Assembly (NCBI GenBank): GCA_028583605.1
Contig: CM053328.1
Location: 7,039,804 to 7,103,803, forward strand
Reading direction: 5' to 3'
Length of the DNA stretch: 64,000 nt
From: Dastarcus helophoroides
Lineage: Eukaryota; Arthropoda; Insecta; Coleoptera; Bothrideridae
Numbering within the stretch: position 1 is the first letter of the stretch; the number at the start of each line of letters is the position of its first letter. This document shows positions 1 through 11,640 of this stretch, one piece after another. The notes below the pieces were generated by a model. That model ran no database searches. It was not told the origin of the DNA and was given only the letters and a program-made list of their open reading frames with translations. The position numbers and the translations under genes are program-made.

Positions 1-473
1 AAACATAAAATTTCAGTTTGAAACCTGAAATTGGGACTTGGATGTCAAAATTTGCAATTTTAATTTATTTATAAATAGCAGAATATTCATTTAAGTTCAA
101 TTGTTTGAAAGAAAACATTTTTTTTATTACTCATGCGGGATAAGTAATATCTTTGCGCTCATTGTTGCGGGTGATAAGTCGCTATTTGCCCATTTTAAAA
201 TTACAACATGAGTTTTGAGTAAACCACATTCCATTTGAGTGCGACAAATAAACTTGGCGCATGCAGATTTTCCTTGTCTCACACAAATTTTCCTTGGCGC
301 ACGCAAATTGACTAGAAAAAAAAATGAATAACTAAAAAAAACAATCATAATTAACTTGTCATATCTAAAGAAGTAAGATTGACAGTTACAAATTTTATCT
401 TTACATTAAATTTTTTTTTAATTTTTGAGTCCCCAATTTTGGACGACGGAATAGTTCCGCATTCGTAATAAAA

Positions 474-606
474 AATAGTATCTGCAACTCGTGCGATGTT
501 GTCGATTGCCCACTCGAGCGAATGAGCGCACTCGCTTCGCTCGTGCGTTCAACTTCGCTCTCATGGGCAATCGACAACTTATCGCACTAGTTGCACAATA
601 TACTAT
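474..606. repeat. Foldback (long hairpin) element
   Basis: Arms ATAGTAT...GCAACT, then GTGCGAT and GTTGTCGATTGCCCA, are repeated inverted on the right side (TGGGCAATCGACAAC to AGTTGC then ATACTAT). The roughly 50-bp centre is GC-rich with GAGCG and CGCTC repeats. A MITE-like palindrome is the simplest reading. Confidence 0.55.
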
Positions 607-1649
607 AGAAGTATCGAAACTTCTTTCTAAAATCACTTAAACGCGATCTATTGACAAACAATTATTTTTAGAGTTTTCATTTTATAATAAAATTGGTCCA
701 CGTTTTAATTTTTCTTCCCGTGCTTAAAACTTCGATAATTTTTAAAGTAGAGAATTACTTCTTAAATAATTGCTATTTTTTTAAGTTTAATCTCAACTCT
801 CGACTTTATTCTCGAAGTTATAATTAAAATCTGATTTTTTTTATCCTAAATTCAGTTTTAAATTCATCCAAAAAATTGCGAGTTTGGAGTTTAAGTTTTT
901 TTTAAATCAAAATTTTCACTTTTAAACAATAAACCGTTTTTAAAAGCGCGAAATTTTGGGAAAAATCTATGCAGAAATTTCAGGTTTTTGGCAAATTTCA
1001 ATTTTTTTATCGATGCTTCAAGTTTAAAGTTAAAATTTCGGAATTAAAATTGAAATTTCAAGCTTAACGTCAAATTTACGAATAAAACTAAATATTGATA
1101 TTTATAAACGATGGTATTTATATAATATGCTTATAAATTCTTTTTAACTTCCGAGTTAATTTTTTAGCTTCTATTGCAATACTAAGTTTAAAGTAAACAA
1201 TACTTATTTGTAAATAACATTTTTAAAAGCCATTGCTGATGAAAATATTACTAAACATACTTAAGGTACTTGAAACTACATATTTAAGCATAAACAAAAT
1301 GAATGAATTTTTAACAGGTGTAGCATTTATCGTTATAAATGGTTTATAAATAACTAACCGGTTAAGTCCATCTCTTAAGTTTTGCTGTAAGAATACGTCA
1401 CTGCATTAAAGTCGGAATTTCTAATTTAAACCTCGCTTTTGGAGGGTTAAAATTTCAAGGTAAAAGTTAAATTTTCGAGTTAAAAGTGTAAATAATGAGA
1501 TTAAATTCGAAATCTTCAGCTTAAACTCTAAATAAAGCAGTGGTGTGTTCCTTATGGAAGCCAAAGAAGCCCAAATTTCCTTACAAAACAAAAATTTTAA
1601 TTTTAAAACCCCGATTTGCCTTTTGTCTTCTTGAAATTCTGAAGTCAAA

Positions 1650-4600
1650 TGTTTTTGATTCGACTTTTTTCCAAAATTTTGACTTTCTCAAAATTTTTTC
1701 AAAATTTTGACTTTCTCAAATTTTTTTCAAAATTTTGACTTTTTCTCAAAATTTTGACTTTCTAGAAATGACTGACGACTTTTTTTAAAAAGTCAGCCTT
1801 CCATTTTTAAGGATAATTCTTAAAAATTGTTCGACTTTTTTTAAACATTTCGTTGTTTATATTCTAAAAACTTCAAATTTCAAATTTTCCATTTTTTTTA
1901 ATTTCCACTTTTTTCAAATGTTAACTTGTGTTATTAATTGCAAGACTTCACAATTTTGCCCTTTTTACTCGTAGGATTTATTTTCCGAATTCCGAATTTT
2001 TTGAAAATGTTTACGCAAAATTTCGATCTTTTTCATCAAACTTATGATTTTTTTAAATAAATTTGATCATGTTGAAAAACCGACTTTTGAAAACTTTTAC
2101 CCCTTTTTTTTGAAAATTTCCACCTTTGTCCAACTTTTGACAATTTCTTAAAGTTTTGACCTTTTTTGAAAACTACGACATTTTTTTCAAAAATTTTGAC
2201 TTTTTTTCGAAATTTGGACCTTTATGTAGTAAATTAAGTTTATATTTGAAAAATTCGATTTTTGTTTAATCTTCACTTTTTTGAAAATTTGGATTTTTCT
2301 CAAAATTTCAACTTTTTCTCGAAGTTACAACTTTTTTCAGAATTTAATTTGTTTTGAAAATTTCTCCCTTTTTTAAAATTATTACAGAAAGTCTCAAGAT
2401 TACGATCTATTTTTCAAAATGTTGTTTTTTATAAATATGATTATTTTAAAATATTGTTTTTTGAAAACCTCTACCTTTCTTCGAACATCTTCACTTTTTA
2501 AAAAAATTTAGATCTTTGTTCAAACTTTTTTTCTTGAAGTTTGGTTTTTTTGAAAATTTCGGATTTTTCAAAAATTTTGTGAATTTTTTTGAAATTTCGA
2601 CATTTTTGAGGTAAATTGGGGTTAAAAAATTTGACTTTTTCGAATTTTTATTTTTTTTTGAAGAACTGATTTTTTAAATTGCGCCTTTTTGAAATTCCCG
2701 AACTTTTTCAGAATTTTCACCGTTTTTGAAAATTTCTACCTTTTATCAGCAAAATTTGGACTTTTTTCAAAGTTATGGCTTTTTCCAGAATCTGGAGTTT
2801 TTTCGAAACTATCGTTTTTCAAAAGTTTCACTTTTTCTCAAAATTTGGACTTTCTAAAAGTGACCGACGACTTTTTTTGAAAAGTCTGCCTTCCATTTTT
2901 AATGATAATTCTTAAAAATTTTCGACTTTTTTTAAACATTTCGTCGTGTATATTTTAAAAACTTCAAACTTCAAATTTTCCATTTTTTTTAATTTCCACT
3001 TTTTTCAAATGTTAACTTATGTTAATAATTGCAAGACTTTACAATTTCGCCTTTTTTACTCGTAGGATTTTGATTCATTTTCCGAATTCCGAATTTTTTG
3101 AAATTTTTACGCAAAATTTCGATCTTTTATCAAACTTGTGATTTTTTTAAAATAAATTTGATTATATTGAAAAACCGACTTTTGAAAACTTTTACCCCTT
3201 CTTTGAAATTTTCCCCCTTTGTCCAACTTTTGACAATTTCTCAAAGTTTTGACCTTTTTTGAAAACTGCGACATTTTTTTTTTAAATTTTGACTTTTTTT
3301 CGAAGTTTCGACCTTTATGTAGTAAATTGAACTTATATTTGAAAAATTCGATTTTTGTTTAATCTTCACTTTTTTGAAAATTTGGATTTTCCTCAAAATT
3401 TCAACTTTTTCTCGAAGTTACAACTTTTTTTAGAATTTGATTTGTTTTGAAAATTTCTCCCTTTTTTAAAATTATTACAAAAAGTCTCAAAATTACGATT
3501 TATTTTTCAAAATGTTGTTTTGTATAATTATTTTAAAATATTGTTTTTTGAAAATCTCTACCTTTCTTTGAACATATTCACTTTTTTTTTTAAATTTAGA
3601 CCTTTGTTCAAACTTTTTTTTCTCAAAGTTTTGATTTTTTTAGAAAATTTCGGATTTTTCAAAAATTTTGTGAATTTTTTCGAAATTTTTGAGGTAAATT
3701 GGGGTTAAAAAAATTTGACTTTTTCGAATTTTCACTTTTTTTGAAGAACTGATTTTTTAAATTGCGCCTTTTTGAAATTACCGAACTTTTTCAGAATTTT
3801 CACCGTTTTTGAAAATTTCTACCCTTTATCAGCAAAATTTGGACTTTTTTCAAAGTTATGGCTTTTTCCAGAATCTGGAGTTTTTTCGAAAGTATCGTTT
3901 TTCAAAAGTTCGACTTTTTCTCAAAATTTGGACTTTCTAAAAGTGACTGACGACTTTTTTTGAAAAGTCTGCCTTCCATTTTTAATGATAATTCTTAAAA
4001 ATGTTTCGACTTTTTTTAAACATTTCGTCGTTTATATTTTAAAAACTTCAAACTTCAAATTTTCCATTTTTTTTAATTTCCACTTTTTTCAAATGTTAAC
4101 TTATGTTAATAATTGCAAGACTTCACAATTTCGCCTTTTTTACTCGTAGGATTTTGATTCATTTTCCGAATTCCGAATTTTTTGAAATTTTTACGCAAAA
4201 TTTCGATCTTTTATCAAACTTGTGATTTTTATCAAAATTTTGATTTTTTTAAATAAATTTGATCATGTTGAAAAACCGACATTTGAAAACTTTTACCCCT
4301 TCTTTGAAAATTTCCACCTTTGTCCAACTTATGACAATTTCTCAAAGTTTCGACTTTTTTTGAAAACTGCGACATTTTTTTCAAAAATTTTGACTTTTTT
4401 TCGAAGTTTCGACCTTCATGTAGTAAATTGAACTTATATTTGAAAAATTCTACTTTTGTTTACTCTTTACTTTTTTTGAAAATTTGGATTTTCTTCAACT
4501 TTTTCTCGAAGTTACAACTTTTTTCAGAATTTGATTTGTTTTGAAAATTTCTCCCTTTTTTAAAATTATTACAGAAAGTCTCAAGATTACGATTTATTTT

Positions 4601-5160
4601 TCAAAATGTTTTTATAAATATGATTATTTTAAAATATTGTTTTTTGAAAACCTCTACCTTTTTTCGAACATATTCACTTTTTTTTTAAATTGAGATCTTT
4701 GTTCAAACTTTTTTTCTCGAAGTTTTGATTTTTTTTTGAAAATTCGGATTTTTCAAACATTTTGTGAATTTTTTCGAAGTTTCGACATTTTTGAGGTAAA
4801 TTGAGTTTGAAAAATTCGACTTTTTCGAATTTTTACTTTTTTTGAAGAACTGATTTTTTAAATCGCGACTTTTTGAAATTCCCGAACTTTTGCAGAATTT
4901 TCACCGTTTTTGAGAATTTCTACCTTTTATCAGCAAAATTTGGACTTTTTTCAAAGTTATGGCTTTTCCAGAATCTGGAGTTTTTTCGAAACTATCGTTT
5001 TTCAAAAGTTTGACTTTTTGCGAAAACTTCGACATTTTTTCAAAATTTTTTTGAGTGTTGACCGTTTTCCCGAAACTGAAAATGTTTGTAACTTTGACTT
5101 TTTAAAAAATTCGCCTGTTCCTGAAAGTTTTTAATTTTTTTTAAAAATCTGACTTTCCAA
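1650..5160. repeat. T-rich array, three copies of a ~1.09-kb higher-order unit
   Basis: The anchor CCGAATTCCGAATTTTTT recurs at 1985, 3082 and 4166; other anchors (TTAAACATTTCGTCG) keep the same spacing. Within each unit, short T-rich segments with AAATTT(C/T)GAC motifs alternate. Positions 1-1650, apart from the foldback, show no recognisable feature. Confidence 0.75.
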
Positions 5161-5297
5161 ATTTCGAATGTTTAAATTTTGAATGAATTTTATAAAACGA
5201 ATTTGAGACTAAATTAAATTTCGATTTTAAAACAGCCGTTTAAAAAGGGAGCATTTTTCAAATTTAAACTGAAATGTCTCAAGAACAAAGTCGAAAT

Positions 5298-5590
5298 TTT
5301 AGTGGAACGGACTGGTGATTGATTATCTTAAAAAAATGATGTACTTACATCAAAAAAAGTCGAAATTTAGAAGTATTTTCGAACTTTGGGCGCCTCAATT
5401 CGCATAGCTCCACCTGCGCTTCGCTAAAAATATATAAAACACACAGTTTTTCTCTGAAGATGACAGCTTGGCTGTCGAAACGCGTTAGAGCAACCTTTGT
5501 TGTGTTTTTTAATCTTTCTTGGTTTTAGGGGACAAGTTCTGTGTTTCAATTTTTGAAGATAACCAAGGACCAATCCGTTCCATCAAAAAA
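5298..5590 (+). mobile_element. Palindromic hammerhead element, degraded copy
   Basis: The left terminus AGTGGAACGGACTGGTGATT is at about 5300 and the right arm runs 5449-5585, ending CCAATCCGTTCCATC, the inverse of the left terminus. The right arm holds an intact hammerhead core. The left arm is reduced to its terminal 35 bases, followed by unrelated sequence. It separates the 1.09-kb and 0.79-kb repeat blocks. A solitary terminus of the same family lies at 9240-9275. Confidence 0.55.
5449..5491 (+). ncRNA. Putative type I hammerhead ribozyme (5.45-kb copy)
   Basis: The conserved core is intact: CTGAAGA at 5454-5460 fits CUGANGA, stem II is GACAGC-TTG-GCTGTC (5462-5476), GAAA is at 5477-5480, and a two-base-pair stem III with a GC loop (ACGCGT, 5480-5485) is followed by T17 at 5486. 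Predicted cleavage is between 5486 and 5487. Stem I is short (TTCT with AGAG, one wobble). Minimal stem III type I hammerheads are known from Penelope-like elements, retrozymes and amphibian satellite RNA. Activity is not shown. Confidence 0.6.
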
Positions 5591-5639
5591 AAAAATCCAA
5601 CTATAAGAGACAATTAAAAATATTTTTTTTTAATTTCAC

Positions 5640-8060
5640 TTTCTGAAAATTTCTACTTTTTTAAAAAGTTTGACTCGTTAGCTTTTTAGTTTTTTTTAAA
5701 GGTTGAAATTTTTCTAATTTTCACAGTATTTTTAATACTTCGCTTTTTTAAAAATTTTGCATTTTTCAAGACTTTCACTGTCAATATTTTGACTATTCAG
5801 AAAATTCGGCTTTGCTTCAAAAATTCGTTTTTTTTTTATTTGACTTTGCAAAGTACTCCTTTTTCAACATTTTTTATGTGGTTCAATTGTTTTGAAAATG
5901 TTGTTTCTGAATGAAATTCATCGAGTTTTTGCAAAAATTCTTGTTACAAAATTTCTATTTTGAACATTTCTATTTTTAAACATCCCAACTTTTTTGAAAA
6001 TTTCGACTTTTTTAAAAATTTCGACTTTTTTAAAAATTTCGACTTTTTTAAAAACCGAATATTGTGACTTTTGAAAACTGCGATATTTTTATTATTTTTT
6101 AAAATATTTCGATTTTTCAAAATTTAGATTTTTTTTGGAAAATCTCAGATATTTGAAAAAACTTTTTCAAAATTACATTTTTTGTGAATTAGCACCACTT
6201 TTCAGAAACTTTGATTTTTTTTTTGAAAATATCGACACCATTTCAAAATTGTTCGTTTTTTTTTATTTTCGACTTTTCAAGATTAGAGATTTTGGAATTT
6301 TTTAAAAATCTTGACCTTTTTTTTGAAAATTTTAAATGTTTATGAAAATATTGACAATTTCCAATCTCCCATTCTTTTAATTTTCAAGTTTTTTCAAAAT
6401 GGTAACTATTTTTGCAAATTTAGAATTTTGAGAATCCCGATTATTTAGGCATTTTTTTTAAATTCGTCTGTTTTTTAAAATTTTGATTTTTTTAAAAATT
6501 TGGAATTTTTTCTAATTTTCAAGGTATTTTTAAAATTTCGCTTTTTTCAAAATTTTGCATTTTTCAAGACTTACTGTTTTCAATATTTTGACTAATCAGA
6601 AAATTCGGCTTTGCTTCAAAAATTCGTTTTTTTTTATTTGACTTTGCAAAGTACTCCTTTTTCAACATTTTTTATGTGGTTCAATTGTTTTGAAAATGTT
6701 GTTTCTGAATGAAATTCATCGAGTTTTTGCAAAAATTCTTGTTACAAAATTTCTATTTTGAACATTTCTACTTTTTTTAAACATTCCGACTTTTTTGAAA
6801 ATTTCGACTTTTTTAAAAATTTCGACTTTTTTAAAAACCGAATATTGTAGCTTTTTTGAAAATTGCGATATTTTTATTATTTTTTAAAATATTTCGATTT
6901 TTCAAAATTTAGATTTTTTTTTGGAAAATCTCAGATTTTTGAAAAAATTTTTTCAAAATTACATTTTTTGTGAATTAGCACCACTTTTCAGAAACTTTGA
7001 TTTTTTTTTGAAAATATCGACATCATTTCAAAATTGTTCGTTTTTTTTATTTTGGACTTTTCAAGATTAGAGATTTTGGACTTTTCTGAAAACCTTGACC
7101 TTTTTTTTTGAAAATTTTAATTCTTTATGAAAATATTGACAATTACCAATCTCCCATTCTTTTAATTTTCAAGTTTTTTCTAAATGGTAACTATTTTTGC
7201 AAATTTAGAATTTTAAGAATCCCGATTATTTAGGCATTTTTTTTAATTCGTCTGTTTTTTAAAATTTTGATTTTATTAAAAATTTGGAATTTTTTCTAAT
7301 TTTTAAGGTATTTTTAAAACTTCGCTTTTTTCAAAATTTTGCATTTTTCAAGACTTTCATTGTTTTCCATATTTTGACTATTCAAAAAATTCGGCTTTGC
7401 CTAAAAAATTCGTTTTTTTCATTTGACTTTGCAAAGTACTCCCTTTTCAAAATGTTTTAGGTGGTTAAATTGTTTTGAAAATGTTGTTGTTTCTGAATGA
7501 AGTTCATCGAGTTTTTGCAAAAATTCTTGTTACAAAATTTCTATTTTGAACATTTCTACTTTTTTTGAACATATCCGACTTTTTTGAAAATTTCGACTTT
7601 TTTAAAAATTTCGACTTTTTTAAAAACCAAAAATTGTGACTTTTTTAAAAATTGCGATATTTTTATTATTTTTTAAAATATTTCGATTTTTCAAAATTTA
7701 GATTTTTTGTTTGGAAAATCTCAGATTTTTGGAAAATTACATTTTTTGTGAATTAGTGCCACTTTTCAAAAACTTTGATTTTTTTTTGTTAATATCGACA
7801 TCATTTTAAAATTGTTCGTTTTTTTTATTTTCGACTTTTCAAGATTAGAGATTTTGGACTTTTTTGAAAATCTTGACCTTTTTTTTGAAAATTTTAAATG
7901 TTTATGAAAATATTGACATTTTCCAATCTCCCATTCTTTTAATTTTAAAGTTTTTTTTAAATGGTAACTGTTTTTGCAAATTTGGAATTTTGAGAATCCC
8001 AATTATTTAGGCATTATTTTAGATTCGTATGTTTTTTAAAATTTTGATTTTTTTTTAATT
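5640..8060. repeat. T-rich array, three copies of a ~0.79-kb unit
   Basis: CATCGAGTTTTTGCAAAAAT recurs at 5919, 6718 and 7505, and the flanking sequence matches throughout. Confidence 0.75.
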
Positions 8061-9110
8061 TGGAATTTTTTGACGTTTTTGTTCATAAAATTTAGCATTT
8101 TTTTAAATTTCTTACCATCTTAAATTTTGGATATTTTTTGGAAAATCTGGACTCTCAAAATTTTAACGACTTTTTTTTTGAAAATTAGTATTCGACATCA
8201 GAAATTTCGACATTTTTCGAAAGTTTTGATTTTTTCAAATTCGACAAATTTTTCAAAATTTCGCCCTTTTAAAATTACCGATTATTTGTCAAAATTTCGA
8301 ACTTTTTAAAAGATTGCAGTTTTTTTTAAATTTCCATTTTGTTTTGAAACTTCAGACTTTTATTTGAAAATTCTAATTTAATGAAAATAATTTGACATTT
8401 TTCAAAATTTCGGCTTTTTAATTTTCATTTTTTTCAAAATTGACCCTTTTTAAAACATTCACCTAACATTTTTTAAAAATTTGTCTATCTTTTAAAATCC
8501 AGTGTTTTCAAAAATTAGGAATTATTTGAAAATTTTGTTTTTTAATATTTCTGAGTTTTTATTGAAAATTTTGCCACTTTATTAAATTTCGGTTTTTTTT
8601 GAAATGATCGATTTTTTCTCAAATGTCGACGTTCTTTCAAACTTAAGATTTATTTTGACATGATGGACTCTTTATCAAAAATGTCAACTCTTCAAAATTT
8701 CGACTTTTTTCAAAAGACTTAACCCCCAAAGATACAATTGTTGCAATTAAATTAGTACGACTTTCCAAAAATTTCGACTTTTTTAAAAACATCTTGATTT
8801 TTTTAAATATCCGCATTATTCCCCTGTTTTGAAAATTTTGATCATTTGTCAAAATTTCAACTTCTTTAAAAGTAAAGATTTAAAAAAAAAGGTCAACATT
8901 TTTTGAAATTGTCAAGGTTTTAAAAAAAGGTGAAATTTTCAAAAAGATTCAAAAATTTAAAAACTGGCAGTTTTCGAAATTTTCAAAAAATGTGAGAATT
9001 TTAAAAAAAACTGAAATTTTAAAGGCAAAATTTTCAAAAAAAAAATATTTTTGAGCTTAAAAGTCAAATATCCGTTTTTAAAAATTAAATATTTAATTTT
9101 TTCTCTAAAG
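8060..9110. repeat. Diverged T-rich array switching to A-rich orientation
   Basis: Irregular TTTCGAAATTTTGAC-type units run to about 8870, then the inverse orientation (GAAATTTTCAAAAA) to 9060. There is no clear higher-order period. From 9110 to 10164 there is unique AT-rich DNA except for the element terminus at 9240-9275, ATCGAT motifs at 9277-9325, and a short segment (9560-9602) shared with 18410-18452. Confidence 0.55.
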
Positions 9111-10175
9111 CACTGAACTAAACACTGTGGCTTGTGATTAAGTCCAAAGAAGGTTCACCCCTTTACCACATCGGATTTTATTTTCTGTCATTAAATGTCG
9201 ATTAAAATTTAGATAAAAATCTTGCCCTCGAAGTCATAATTTTAGTGGAACGGACTGGTCTTAGAATATCTTCAAAAATATCGATTAAACTGTCGATGTT
9301 CAAACATCGATGTTTTTTGAACGATGTGCATGCCTAAACAAAGTGAACATGCCAAAAATTGACAACAACGCAGTAGATGGGAAAACCTTTTGCATACTTG
9401 ATACTTTCATGAGAAATATTTGCAAAAAGTGATTAGATCTAATCAAAAGTAAGTGAGTGGAAGATAGTAAATTCCTATGCAGTCCAGCTTGGCACCATAT
9501 TCTTTATTGCTCAGATTTGAAATTCGTTGCCAATTTTTCTCGATAGTTACAACTTATTCTAGTTTAAAACGGCAATTCTTCGCCATCTATCTTCATTTCC
9601 GCCTCCTACTCGCACTATTCCGAGGACATAATACAAACTCTTTGCGACTGGATTGTACTCAATTACGAATTTAAAGTCAAATCTTGGATCAAAGTTGAAA
9701 TCCCGAGTTTAAAGTAGAAATGTTAACTCTAGAGTTAATTTGGGACAAAAGTAGGAATTTTTAGAATAAAGTTGAATTTTAATGTCAAAGTTAAAATTGA
9801 AGTTTAATGTCAAAACTTCGATAGCGGTCTGAAGTCGAATTTAAAGTCACTTAAAATGTTAATGGTTGGTTAAGTCGTCTTCAAAGTGACCATCGCAAAA
9901 CCATCTGTGATAAGAAAGGAATTTCGTCTTCATTTTTCTTGAAATGTCCCAAGTTAATGCACATTTCATGCTACATTAATTAATCCCTAATACATTCCCA
10001 TATCCAATTTACTGTACAATGTGTAATTATTATTGACATTTATGAAGTAAAAGTTCAGAAAAACTATTAATGATATGACATATACTAGGTACTGCATAGA
10101 ATAAAATTTGAATAAAAAGCTGTAATTTCTTAGCTATTATTTATGTTACAGTTGGGACTTTCAACTAATAAGTAC

Positions 10176-10250
10176 CTTGCTCAAATTTGAACGTGTGTCC
10201 ATGATCTCCGCAAATCAATTCGCTGCCTCTCTGAGTGCAATGGACCATAA
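10176..10250 (-). CDS. Threonine aldolase, coding exon 2 (residues 81-105/106)
   Basis: This is a 75-bp exon bounded by a TTTTCAG acceptor (ending at 10251) and a GTACTT donor (from 10175); both junctions are phase 1. It encodes IMVHCTQRGSELICGD then HGHTFKFEQ and the first base of a Gly codon. The TQRG...D..H.F..E.G pattern is typical of threonine aldolases just after the phosphate-binding loop; the second His of HGH corresponds to the histidine that stacks on the PLP ring in bacterial low-specificity enzymes. The remaining roughly 250 residues, including the PLP lysine, must lie further along the minus strand. I found no matching exon between 10164 and 1, so intron 2 probably exceeds 10 kb and leaves the window. 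Confidence 0.85.
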
Positions 10251-11640
10251 CTGAAAATAAAAAATAAACCATTACTGTGATTGAGAAAAAAAAGCATGAT
10301 AACGTATTAATTAAAAAGTATAAGGAATAAAAAAGCGATAAAAAATCCCAATAAATATCTAACTCTCTATATAGTACAAAAGATAATTTTTTTTGGTTCA
10401 ATGCTACGAATCTCAAGATATTGCATAATAATAAACATAAACCTTATCTCAATGTATTAAAATATTATCAACAATTTGGTAACTCAAGCGTTGTATTTAT
10501 GACGCTATTACACAAGTTTTATCGCATTATACCGCACAGCTGATTTACGTATTTCAGTATTTCGATTTTTAACGGATCGCATTTAGGGTAAATATCCAAT
10601 TAGGCAACAAAGTTTACAATAAAAACATCAACCAATTCATCTGACTATTATCGGATGTTGTTTAGGGTAACCACAATTAGGCAACAAAGTTGAGAATCAA
10701 AACATCAGCCGATACTACTATTTTCATAAGAAAATTTCCTCATTACGTTACATAAGATGTAATCAGCGTATTGTAAAATTCCTATGAAAGCAACGTGAAA
10801 GGTTACTAACGAATCAATAAAAGATGAAATGTGGAACTTTCGTTTCATCAGCGCCAAACCTCAAAAGCTAAACCGTCACCAATTTGGTTAATTTTTCATT
10901 CAGATAGAAGATTAAAAATTTACTTCAATTATTTGAAAAATTTCGAAATAATTATCGAAATAAACGCCGTTTACTAATAATAAATTTTTATTGCTAATCG
11001 CCTCTCGTTTCGAGATAAAGAAATTTTGAAATCACGCGATTCTCTCACGGGATTCTCCCCAAACAAATAGCAGGGATTTCACAAAAACAAATCAATTTAT
11101 CATCTAGTGCCAAAACAAAAACATGCGTTTAATTTATTAGTTACTATAGGTTGGAAACTATCAAAACAAATTTATGTTACAATGCACCACGTGGATTAAA
11201 AAGCAAGATCATTATACAATTGACAAACATCCTCTGAAAACAGGAGATGTTTGACGTCACATTAAGGAAAAGCAAATACGCCTATTTACGTTTGCATGAC
11301 ACGACGGATTGTGTTTCATAAATAGATTTTATTAATCTTTGATGAACTATTCCGAAACATTCTGATAAAAAAAAAATAATGAAGTGGTTAAGGTTATGGC
11401 CCCGATAATAACGGTACCGGTGATTTGGTTTAAGTTCCATTTAATGTACTTGTAGAATTTATATTTTAGAAAGTTATTTGAAGTTTGATGTGCCAAGGTA
11501 ACATTTTAGGATACAACGAGTTAATTTTGTATTGCACATTATTATTAAAGTCAAATTTTTTTGAAAAAAAAAAAATAAAAATAAAAATGTATGTTAAATC
11601 ATAATGTGATGAAAAAAAGTCTTAAGATAATAAATGGAAA
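10251..11640 (-). other. Threonine aldolase intron 1, non-satellite part
   Basis: This is unique AT-rich intron sequence without coding potential. It holds a short direct duplication of about 77 bp (anchors TTTAGGGTAA near 10584 and 10661, each followed by ATTAGGCAACAAAG), and a hairpin plus a palindromic CRE-like TGACGTCA at 11252-11259. No function is implied by these alone. Confidence 0.5.
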
